From NCBI GenBank assembly GCA_013176395.1, contig JABMLP010000004.1:1612001-1676000 (forward strand): a stretch of 64,000 bases of DNA, in the 5' to 3' direction. Source of the DNA: Venturia oleaginea. Lineage: Eukaryota > Ascomycota > Dothideomycetes > Venturiales > Venturiaceae. Both the position numbers and the translations under genes were made by a program. This document shows, piece after piece, positions 55,058-64,000 of the stretch (within the stretch, counting starts at the first letter, position 1; the number at the start of each line of letters is the position of its first letter). A model generated the notes under the pieces. The model did no database searches. It was not told the DNA's origin and saw nothing but the letters and a program-made list of their open reading frames with translations.

Positions 55058-58001
55058 ATGTTTGTCTACAAGCGTGGTACGTACTCACTGGCTGCTTCAA
55101 TCCTTCTATGAGTATTTTACAGCTAACATCGACCTTCTAGATGGACGCAAGGAACGCGTTCAGTTTGACAAAGTGAGTTTTCACGGCCTCTTCGCGTCCC
55201 GCAGCAATACTGACCATTACCCAGATCACAGCTCGTGTCTCGCGATTATGTTATGGACTCGACCCCGAACACGTCGACCCAGCTGCTATCACAATGAAGA
55301 TCATCTCTGGTGTTTACCAAGGTGTAACTACAATCGAGCTCGACAACTTGGTGAGTTCCGGCTCCTCCCAGCCTCCCCTGAGCACCAACTGATAATTCAT
55401 ACTCCAGGCCGCTGAGACAGCTGCATACATGACTGTCACACATCCCGATTACGCAATCCTCGCAGCACGTATCGCCGTATCGAATCTTCACAAGCAGACC
55501 AAGCAATTCTCTGCTGTCATCCAAGACCTCTACGATTACATCAACCCAAAGAACAACAAGAAATGTCCAATGATCTCGGACACCACATACAACACCGTGA
55601 TGAAGCATGCGGATGAGCTGAACTCTGCCATTGTCTACGACAGAGATTTCAACTACCAATACTTTGGCTTCAAAACCCTCGAACGATCATACCTGCTCCG
55701 AATCAGCGGTAAGGTCGCCGAGCGTCCTCAACACATGATCATGCGTGTGGCTGTTGGCATACACGGAGAGGACATTGAAGCTGCTATCCAGACTTATAAC
55801 TACATGTCCAACAAATACTTCACACATGCCTCACCAACACTTTTCAACGCAGGCACACCTCAACCACAACTCTCCTCTTGCTTCCTCATCGACACGAAGG
55901 AGGACAGCATTGAGGGCATTTACGACACTCTCAAGACCTGTGCTATGATTTCAAAGACCGCTGGCGGTATTGGTCTGAACGTCCATCGCATTCGAGCGAC
56001 GGGATCATACATCGGAGGCACAAACGGCACATCCAATGGACTTGTTCCTATGCTCCGTGTCTTTGATGCGACGGCTCGCTACGTTGATCAAGGTGGAAAC
56101 AAGCGTCCTGGTGCCTTTGCCATCTACCTTGAGCCATGGCACGCCGATGTCATCAACTGGTTAGATCTGAGAAAGAACCATGGCAAAGAAGAGGCGCGTG
56201 CTCGCGACCTTTTCTACGCCTTGTGGATTCCCGATTTGTTCATGAAGCGTGTCGAACAGAATGGCGAGTGGACATTGATGTGCCCTCACGAGTGCCCTGG
56301 TCTTGCTGATGTCTATGGTGACGAGTTTGAGGCTCTTTACGAGAAGTGGGTTTCTATCCATATCATCTACCTCCACCAGTACTAATGTCTCCCAGATACG
56401 AGAAAGAAGGCCGCGGTCGTGAGACTATCCGTGCTCAGAAGCTCTGGTACGCCATCCTCCAAGCCCAGACCGAGACTGGCAATCCTTTTATGCTTTACAA
56501 AGATGCTTGCAACCGCAAGAGCAACCAGAAGAATTTGGGAACCATTCGCAGCTCCAATTTGTGCACTGAGATTATTGAGTACTCTGCGCCGGATGAGGTT
56601 GCTGTCTGCAACTTGGCATCCATGGCTTTGCCAACCTTTGTCGACGTCCAACGCGGTGTATATGATTTCGACAAGTTGCATGAAGTTGTCCAGATTGTCA
56701 TCCGCAACTTGAACAAGATCATTGATGTCAACCACTACCCCGTTCCCGAAGCATACAACAGCAACTCCCGTCATCGTCCCGTTGGTGTCGGTGTACAGGG
56801 TCTTGCTGATGCTTTCCTTGCACTTCGCCTGCCCTTCGAGTCCCCCGAGGCAAAGAAGCTCAACATTCAAATCTTCGAAACCATTTACCATGCTGCCTTG
56901 ACCTCTTCCTGCAAGCTTGCACAAGAGGAGGGTCCATACAAGACCTACGAGGGCTCTCCCGTCTCCCAGGGTATCCTCCAGTACGACATGTGGAACGTCA
57001 AACCTACGGATCTCTGGGACTGGGACTCGCTCAAGGCTGACATCAAGAAGCACGGCATCCGCAACTCGCTTCTTGTCGCTCCTATGCCAACTGCTTCAAC
57101 ATCTCAAATTCTCGGTTTCAATGAGTGCTTCGAGCCATACACGTCGAACATCTATTCTCGTCGTGTGCTTGCTGGCGAGTTCCAAGTCGTCAACCCATGG
57201 CTACTCAAGGATCTCGTCGAGATGGGTCTCTGGTCTGACAACATGAAGAATCGCATCATTGCCGATGGCGGCTCCATCCAGAACATTCCCAACATCCCAG
57301 ATGACATCAAAGCCCTTTACAAGACTGTTTGGGAGATCAGTCAGCGTACCATCATTACCATGGCCGCCGATCGTGGTGCCTTCATTGATCAGTCTCAGAG
57401 CCTGAACATCCACATGAAAGAGCCAACTATGGGCAAGATTACATCCATGCACTTCGCTGGATGGAAGATGGGCTTGAAGACTGGAATGTACTATCTCCGA
57501 ACCATGGCTGCCTCAGCACCCATTCAATTCACTGTCGATCAAGAAGCTCTCAAGGTCACCGACACCAATGTCGCTGGTGGTAGGAAGACCGCGAGGAACG
57601 GATTCACTTCCGCTGTTCCTCGGCCAATGTACCAATCCAAGACCCCAAATGGCAACAACGCCACGAATGGAACGAATGGCATGCACCCTTCAGCACGCCC
57701 TTCGACACCACCGCCTTCCAGCGCGCCTGTTGTTGCCAAGGCACCAACACCTCGGAGGGAGGCTATTCCCGTCCCAGCTTTCAAGGCTGACCAAGAGGAA
57801 GGCGATAGTCCTAAACTACTTGCTGCAGATGCCGAGAAGACGAATGGTATTAATGGCAAGACTGTGTCTGAGGACAGCACCGAATATAGTGATAAGCAAG
57901 AAGAGGATGCCAATGAGGACCGCGAAGGCGATATTTATGCTGATGCTGCTCTTGCTTGTTCTATTGAGAACAAGGATGCTTGTATCATGTGCTCTGGTTA
58001 G
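55058..58001 (+). CDS. RNR1: Ribonucleoside-diphosphate reductase large subunit
   Basis: Makes dNDPs from NDPs with the small radical subunit; class Ia. Exons 55058-55076, 55141-55172, 55225-55350, 55408-56345 and 56396-58001. The N-terminal ATP-cone begins [17 protein letters not shown] and continues in [21 protein letters not shown]. The barrel carries SSCFLI (redox Cys), [17 protein letters not shown] (the Asn-Cys-Glu catalytic set), [18 protein letters not shown] and the paired-tyrosine region TGMYYLRT. The C terminus has a long low-complexity linker ([13 protein letters not shown]-rich) and ends CIMCSG, the CxxC that re-reduces the active site. Full length for fungal R1. The first two exons are tiny (19 and 32 nt). 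Confidence 0.97.
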
Positions 58002-58850
58002 AGTAAGTAATATAAGAGCACATGAGAATGGGGAGGATGATTCATTGGATATGGCTGTATGAAGTTGTTTTTCATCGGTGGCGTTTTGGCGTTGCGATAG
58101 CTGCTGATGCTACTTGAACTTTTACCCCCAAGCCCGCGGTTTCATCCCATCATTTGTATAGTATGCGATTTGACTGTTTGATTAATATACTGATGTCTTG
58201 TCACATGATAACTGACCGTGACCGTGATGCTTTGTCGTGACACTCTCGAATCCATGGCTGCTGTTGAGAGAATGGGCGCCGTGAATTGTTGGACTCGTCC
58301 TTGCTAGGTGACGCCTTGAATCCACTGAGCGCTTCATACTCACAAGGAATCGATGGACCGTTTTTTGAAAACAGAGAAAGGCTACACTTTCCTTGTTACT
58401 GATGGACCATTCTTATCCTTGTCCCTGTTTCGTCTGTCCTTCCCAACCCCGTGTACATGGTGAGATTTTTGGTCTCGATTTTCTTCTGGCGGGGAGGAGT
58501 AGAGGGGGGTATTGGGTGTTAGGTGGAGGAGCGATGAAGATGTGGAAGGCGAGAGAATATTTGGAAGTTCGATCAGTGTACTTTGTTACCCATCTATCTT
58601 CTTGGCCTATATCTATGGTTTCGTACGACCTCTGATACGTATTACTAGATTATAAAAAGTCCCTCAAGTCGTCAATATCGGAAGTAGTCTGTGGGCTATT
58701 CTTGCTGACGATAGTACCTCTAATTACCTCTCCAATCGCGACGCTAAGGAGCCCAGACTTACCCTTCCTCTCACTCGGTTTTCCAGGCCTTTCCAGACGT
58801 TTTGACCTCTCAAGCCTTTCCAGCCTCTTCAGCTCTTCCAATCGTTTCAA
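58002..58850. other. Intergenic, no supported gene
   Basis: RNR1 3' flank and the 3' side of the minus-strand pseudogene. A run of short TTTCCAG/CCTCTC-type repeats (58770-58850) is low complexity. Confidence 0.5.
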
Positions 58851-59737
58851 CTACTTCAGTCTCAGTACACCTTCGTGCCACTTATTCCACGATGGCAGTC
58901 CAGAATACCACTCAAACTTCCAAGGCTGAACGCGTTTTACAAATCTGATAATGACCGAGTCCCATTTCTTGGGGTATCGGGGCCATGATATCATTTCTTT
59001 GATAATGACGGGATGGAGACTGCCTAACTGCTTGCTTGGAAGGTAGGAGTAATCAGGTTTATGAATCATAGCAGAAGGACAGATTTTCATGCGCTCGATG
59101 TCGCCGTCGCAGAATTCGAAGAATGTCCTGTCTCTGGCAGCAAGTTCTTTGTCCATCTTCGCCCACTCGCTGGCTGTTAATGGCAGTGGTAAGCGCTTAC
59201 CAAGGACCCAGGGATTTAGCTTGTTGATGACCGCGTCTAGGTTTATCCTTGACGTAGTGCACGCTGTCTCCGAGGTCTGGATGGACTTCGATCATCGTTG
59301 CCCACCAGAGAGAGTAGTAAGCGTGGAATGCACCTAGAAGGTTGCATTTTTTTGAAGAATCCAAAGCTCTTGACAAGGTAGGCGCGATCGGAGACGCTGT
59401 CGAAAAGAATCTGCTGGCGTAGTTCGTAAGGGAGAGAAAGGAGATTCATCGATTTCTTTGTTCCAGATTTCATGGGTATTGGATCTTCGTCTATGTTAAT
59501 CACGGTTAATTTCTGCAGTCTATTGGCGGCAGTCTTGTTGTTGTTGTCGACTGTGGAGGTAGGAAGTTTACTAGTTGAAGTAGATCGCCTTCTAGTTTCA
59601 TTGTCGATGTAATCCCCGTTGGGCCTGTCGGTGGAGTCGTCTCCGTGGTTGCTTCTCTTGCTATGCGGGAGATTGTCGTCGCTTCTCTGCTTATCCAGCG
59701 GTAGCGAAGAGCCGTCGTTCAGCTTGATGCGCTTCAT
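58851..59737 (-). pseudogene. Fungal LPYELRQQIL-type protein gene, two frameshifts
   Basis: Reads MKRIKLNDGSSLPLDKQRS... then NLLSLPYELRQQILFDSVSDRAYLVKSFGFFKK, a segment like the N-terminal domain of many fungal proteins of unknown function that begin LLxLPxELRxxIL. At a run of seven A (near 59348) the frame must shift to reach CNLLGAFHAYYSLWWA. Near 59243 it must shift again to reach NLDAVINKLNPWVLGKRLP, then runs open to 58851 (EGVLRLK). Both shifts are single nucleotides with no intron signal, so I call it a pseudogene, though assembly error in the A run is possible. An upstream spliced leader may exist (GTAAGT near 59800, AG just before the ATG). Confidence 0.6.
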
Positions 59738-60017
59738 CCTGTCGTCATGGGATGAGCTGTTGCGCTTCCGGAACGTGGATAAAGATCGCTACTTACCTGG
59801 ATTGGTTGTTGAATCAATTGTTGCTGATCTCGATTATGGCGTGACGAAGAGGATTGGAAAAGAAGGCACATCATATACGGAAATGCGACTCTGAACACAC
59901 GTGTTGAAACCGAAGTGTTTTGTTCTTTAGATTGTCAGTATAAGGTTTCGTGACTCGCTGTTTGTCCTGCCAAACCGTCCCGAACTGAACGCCCTGACAT
60001 ATTCGTCGTTCCGTAAT

Positions 60018-60386
60018 TCATCCTGATTTCAAATGGTCGTTGAATTGAGAATCAAAGCCATACGAAACGTCCTCGACCATATAAGCGGTCTCCGGCACGG
60101 TGAGGCTCTGCTTCCCATAGCGATGGAATGTCGACAACTGTTTTGACGGGGTTGTTCGTCTTGGTGTGGGTGGAAGATAATCGTTGCTCTGCTCATTCGC
60201 CCGTAGCGAAGAGCCGTTGATCAATTTGATGCGCTTCATTCTATTGTTGATGTTCAGTTTTTTCAAGTTCAGAAGTCGGAGAATATTAGTACTTACATCG
60301 AGGAGATTCTGAGTTCTCCTTTGATATACTTCGGGATTAGCGCGTGCTGGAACCGTGGAAGCCGAGACAAGTTTACCTTGACTCAC
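60018..60386 (-). pseudogene. Degenerate paralog of the gene at 58851-59737
   Basis: Contains MKRIKLINGSSLRANEQSNDYLPPTPRR, parallel to MKRIKLNDGSSLPLDKQRSDDNLPH of its neighbour, then ETAYMVEDVSYGF in place of DRAYLVKSFGF, and ends soon after (DHLKSG). The LPYELRQQIL segment is missing, so an internal deletion is likely. A GTAAGT...AATAG intron just upstream of the internal MKRIKL parallels the one in the neighbour. The two genes are tandem duplicates that have both decayed. Confidence 0.5.
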
Positions 60387-60793
60387 TTCTAATGATGGGG
60401 TTGGGAGTGGTTTGATGATTCAGAGTTTTTGAGATTAGGATGAAAGTGACGCGCTCTGCATTTGTTTTCTATTGCAACATACCGCGTAAACACGTGACCA
60501 TCTTTCCACCGACTTTTGATAAAAATCCCTACTCTTCTTCAAGATATTCCCGTTTTCATTCTGTGAAGGGTTTTCATCTCCAGATTCGAAAACCCCGCCT
60601 GACTCGCGTTCCTCATGACATCTGATGGGTCAGTTCCTATCATTTTTGAAGAATGATCGTGGTAGTTTGACCTTTTACGATTACCATCGAGTTTGAGAAA
60701 CTTCCCGGACGGCCTGGCTTACTAATTCTCGAAAGCACTTTGCTAAAATTGCGAGCCGCCCAAAACTTCTTCGACGCGAACTGATTCTTCCTA

Positions 60794-62230
60794 TCAAAGG
60801 CTTCCGCTCCCAATACTACCATCGAAGTGATCAATCTCTCTTCTATCCACAAAGAAAAGCTGGACACCCGGCGCCATCTCCCTGAATTTTTTTTCTAGGT
60901 CGTCCTCAACATCGACGTCGCCAGCATGAATCCTTGAGATGGTAAGCTTTCTCAGCTTCGGGAACAGCGCTGTGCAATGAGGAACAAGATCCTCCAGCAT
61001 CTCAACCAGCCGTGGCGCGAACTCATTCAGCTTCAACTCTTCAAGATTCGGAGGGAGAATTTCCTTCAAGTTGCAATATCCCCCCACATTGTTCTCGTCA
61101 TATCCGATCAGAGCAGAAGCTGGAACATCCAACTTGCGCAACCTCTCGAAGGTATGCAATGCAGGGCCGAGTGGCGGCACAAGTCCGTCGTCAATTTCCG
61201 GCCACGAGTCGAAATGCTTGGCTGTGTCCAAGAACAGTTCCGTCAGAGTTTCCTTGTGAGATTCGAGGGCGTCTAAAAGCAGTGGGAAATTGATCTCCAC
61301 CCAGCCAACGGACAGCCCGGCCCAATCACACTCGAAAATCTCAACCGCCTTGCAGGATCTCAGCATCTCGCTGAGACCAAGAGGACATATTGCACTGCGC
61401 AAGAAGCGCAACTCCCTCACAGCCGAGGAACGCCGAGGCGGATCAAAGTTGACGAAAAGGTCGTCCTCAGGCTCGAAACACGCTACACCAATGACGGATC
61501 TAAGTTTTGGCAGCAGGAAGAACGATGCGATCGAAGCGAGACGAAATCCTCCCTGCCCGCCCTCCAGGCGTGCTGTGACAGCTGTAAGTCTTTCCAATTC
61601 TTGAAGCATGTTCCCTTTCTTGATCTGAGGCTGCAATATGTCCAAGATCAGGTGGTCCATTCTAAAACGAGATGGCTCATTGACTAGGTTTGGATTCTCA
61701 ATGTGAAGGTGTTTGAGACCAGGTACCAGAGCGATGAGTAATGCTGCATGCGCCTCCTCCTTTTGAATAAGGCTGTCTCGTGCTGAGAGGCTACCAATCA
61801 AGTTATTTGCCGCGGAAAAGAATCTCGGGGTATCTTCGCCTTCGAGAGCGGCATTGTACTTGACTGCGGCCCATACAGCCCAGCTTTTGAGGTCGAAGAA
61901 GGAATCGTTTTGGACGGGATCGCGGAGTGCCACATATTGCACCTTTGCTGCTAGATCGGGCCTGCGGATCAGAGTTCGGATGGCAGAATGGAGGCGTTGT
62001 GGTTCCTGGTACATGTAATGCGAGATTCTCGCATACAAGAAGGGCAAAGTGATGCGATGCAGTCGCTGTGAGGTGAGTAGTAGATTGTAGAGAGTCCGAG
62101 TACGGCGGATGTACTCGATAATTTTGACGATGATTTCATCTGGTAGATCGTTCATGGTTTTTGAGGGAGGGGGTATTGATCCCATTGTGAGAAGGTGATA
62201 GTTCTCGCGTACTGAAGTGAGATGTGGCAA
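60794..62230 (-). CDS. F-box protein with leucine-rich C-terminal region
   Basis: Intronless 478-codon ORF. F-box near residues 27-70 (MNDLPDEIIVKIIEYI...LLLTSQRLHRITLPFLY), which would bind Skp1 in an SCF ubiquitin ligase. The rest is irregular leucine-rich text (LVPGLKHLHIENPN, LPKLRSVIGVACF, AVRELRFLRSAICPLG, LEELKLNEFAPRLVEMLEDL, FPKLRKLTISRIHAGD), the usual substrate-recognition part in fungal F-box/LRR proteins. Start may be 62230, 62185 (MGSIPPP) or 62155 (MNDLPDE); the last is closest to the F-box. Substrate unknown. Confidence 0.8.
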   Translation of the reverse strand: MPHLTSVRENYHLLTMGSIPPPSKTMNDLPDEIIVKIIEYIRRTRTLYNLLLTSQRLHRITLPFLYARISHYMYQEPQRLHSAIRTLIRRPDLAAKVQYVALRDPVQNDSFFDLKSWAVWAAVKYNAALEGEDTPRFFSAANNLIGSLSARDSLIQKEEAHAALLIALVPGLKHLHIENPNLVNEPSRFRMDHLILDILQPQIKKGNMLQELERLTAVTARLEGGQGGFRLASIASFFLLPKLRSVIGVACFEPEDDLFVNFDPPRRSSAVRELRFLRSAICPLGLSEMLRSCKAVEIFECDWAGLSVGWVEINFPLLLDALESHKETLTELFLDTAKHFDSWPEIDDGLVPPLGPALHTFERLRKLDVPASALIGYDENNVGGYCNLKEILPPNLEELKLNEFAPRLVEMLEDLVPHCTALFPKLRKLTISRIHAGDVDVEDDLEKKFREMAPGVQLFFVDRREIDHFDGSIGSGSL

Positions 62231-62834
62231 AGCTCGGGCGAGAAGTGACGTCTAATAACGGTTCTTGTTAGCAATTCACTGGTGTTGTGCTGAGGCGAGA
62301 AATAGGAGATGGCAGCTTCGATGGGCAAAAGATGCTATAGAGAGGTGATGCGGATTGACATCTCGTGACAGAAGGGCCATGCATGACATTCTAGATGTTT
62401 CTATTATTTTCACATTCATTGTATGTCGGGATGCATACAATGAGGGAAAGGGTTAAGAGTTTGACTGGGACGTGGCATTTACTACGTATATTTATACACC
62501 CAGGTACCGCTGCGCAACTAGTCCTTCTCATTAACGTCATCACGGGGTTTCGGCTCTGAACCCGGGCCCGGGCAGCATCGGGAGCGATAGGTTTCCCCTG
62601 GTACCTCCATCACATGACGCGCGGGTACGGCCTTCGACGCCGCGGCAGGATCCAATTTCCCTTTTGGGACGCTGATTCGGAAGCGTTATCGTAATCATGG
62701 TGAGGGAACACAACAATCCGTAGCCATATTGACAAGGAAGCAACGAGGTGGACGATAAGGCTTTGATCTTCCCGCCCCGGATTCCATCAATCAAGCGCTT
62801 CCTGGTGAGCCGACTCAGCGACCTCAACATCGAT

Positions 62835-64000
62835 ATGACCACGGAAATCTTGGAGAAGAACGAGCTTCATGCTGAGAAGACTAGCTCTCACGCGGAGGGC
62901 CAGGTTGAACATCTGGCCGATGATCGCGAGCTGGAGCTTTTGGGGTACAAACCTGAGCTACAGAAGAATCGATCTATGCTCACATTGCTCTTCCAATCAT
63001 TGGCCATTGCTGCTATTCCCTATGGTGAAGGTGCTCCTCTGATCAGTGCCATTTACGGAGGCGGCCAACTATCCATCTTCGTTGGCTGGATTGGTGCGTG
63101 GGCAAGAATTCAAAGCAGTCGACATGCAGACTAACAGCACAAGTCGTCTTGGTTCTCAATGAATGCATTGCCCTTTCACTGGGAGAATTGGCTTCGAAAT
63201 ACCCAACTTCAGCCGGCCCATACTACTGGTCTTTCCAAATTGCTCAGAATTCGAAAGTCGTCCTCTCTTTCATCACCGGATGGATCTGGTTAATCGGAAA
63301 CTGGACAATCACCCTCTCTGTCAATTTCGGATTTGCTTCCCTCATCTCAGCAACGGTATCCATGTACCATCCCGACTTTGCACCTCCAGCATGGCAACTC
63401 CTCCTGATCTTTTACGCCATCTGTCTCATGACTATGATTATCTGTATCTTCGGGAACAAATATCTACCAACGGTGGACATGATATGCGCCGCCTTCACCG
63501 CCCTCAGCATCTTCGTCATCATGGTTGCTCTCTCCGTGAAAGCAGATGTGGGAAGACATAGCGCTTCCTACGCTTTGGGCCACTACGATACATCCTTTTC
63601 AGGATGGGGTGGATTTACCTTCTTCATCGGACTCTTACCGGCCGCCTATACTTTTTCAGCTATAGGTATGATTTCCGCTATGGCTGAAGAAGTAGATCAT
63701 CCTGCTACCAAAGTTCCGACCGCAATCAGTCTTTGCGTGCCTGTCGGGGGCATCGCCGGTCTTTTTTTCATTATTCCCATTTGTGTTACTTTACCTCCGT
63801 TGGAAGACATCATCGCTGCACCAGGTAAGTTGATCAGTTCTCTGTCTTCGAGTACTTCAGGCTTGGTTGTGCACCGAATTCGATCAATTCCTAGCAAAGG
63901 ATCATGGCCGTTACCCCTAGTCGGCGTTACTCGACCCTACTCTTCATCTCTTTGCCATACCCAAGCGGCACGTCGGTGAGGTGAGGAATAGAGTCGAGTA
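62835..64000 (+). CDS. Amino-acid/choline/GABA-type permease (APC superfamily), 3' incomplete
   Basis: 12-TM importer of the fungal amino acid/choline transporter group (Hnm1/Uga4-like). Start ATG 62835 (MTTEILEKNELHAEK); an upstream in-frame stretch lacks an ATG. The N-terminal cytosolic tail ends LGYKPELQKNRSMLTLLFQSLAIAAIPYG, the typical entry into TM1. An intron at about 63094-63144 joins FVGWI to VVLVLNECIALSLGELASKYPTSAGPYYW, the hallmark ELASxxPTSGGxYYW. Later segments include WIWLIGNWTITLSVNFG and AAYTFSAIGMISAMAEEVDHPATKVPTAI. An intron begins at about 63823 (GTAAGT). What follows is hard to join without a frame change, and the gene leaves the window. Substrate not decided. Confidence 0.82.

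Noticed and set aside
1..64000. CRISPR arrays, operons or bacterial defence systems
   Set aside because: The window is eukaryotic; genes have spliceosomal introns and no array of regular short repeats with spacers is present.

Overview
This window is nuclear DNA of a filamentous ascomycete fungus (Pezizomycotina-like). The evidence is the many short GT-AG introns of roughly 45-75 bp, fungal versions of casein kinase I and ribonucleotide reductase with their typical exon structure, fungal transporter families, small secreted cysteine-rich proteins, and fungal transposon types (Fot1/pogo, Tc1/mariner, Ty1/copia, Ty3/gypsy and Tad-like LINE). The species cannot be named from sequence alone.

Layout. 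1-8.5 kb: a broken cytochrome P450, an NCS1 nucleobase transporter, a small secreted protein and an old-yellow-enzyme oxidoreductase with altered active-site residues. 9.2-13.7 kb: a 3'-truncated gypsy element whose pol frame is broken by a perfect 209-bp tandem duplication. 14.2-22.2 kb: a gene block with a POT peptide transporter (-), the tail-anchored-protein receptor subunit GET1 (-) head-to-head with a prenyltransferase-alpha-repeat gene (+), and an ArsB/CitM-type transporter (-). 22.4-47.4 kb: a transposon island broken only by one multi-intron membrane-protein gene (37.9-40.2 kb). It holds two copies of a ~680-bp solo LTR, a Tc1/mariner element, four Fot1/pogo elements (called A, B, C, D here), a structurally complete copia element with matching LTRs and an open 1549-codon gag-pol, an RT-less LINE fragment, two solo LTRs of the gypsy family, and a nested tandem repeat. 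48-64 kb: a secreted protein (-), casein kinase I (ckiA type), the ribonucleotide reductase large subunit with MCB (ACGCGT) boxes upstream, two degenerate tandem paralogs, an F-box protein (-) and the 5' part of an amino-acid/choline-type permease that runs off the end.

The host genes do not form one pathway. They are housekeeping functions (DNA precursor synthesis, kinase signalling, tail-anchored protein insertion) mixed with transport and secretion genes. The most notable structure is in the mobile elements. Closely related pogo copies share a nearly identical catalytic core and interior but differ together in the N-terminal DNA-binding region and in the terminal repeats, as if the binding module and its target ends had been exchanged as a set. 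The copia element sits between two different truncated pogo copies without a target-site duplication, which points to recombination between two copia insertions. Most other elements and the P450 carry nonsense codons consistent with C-to-T decay (partly RIP-like), while the copia element is clean.
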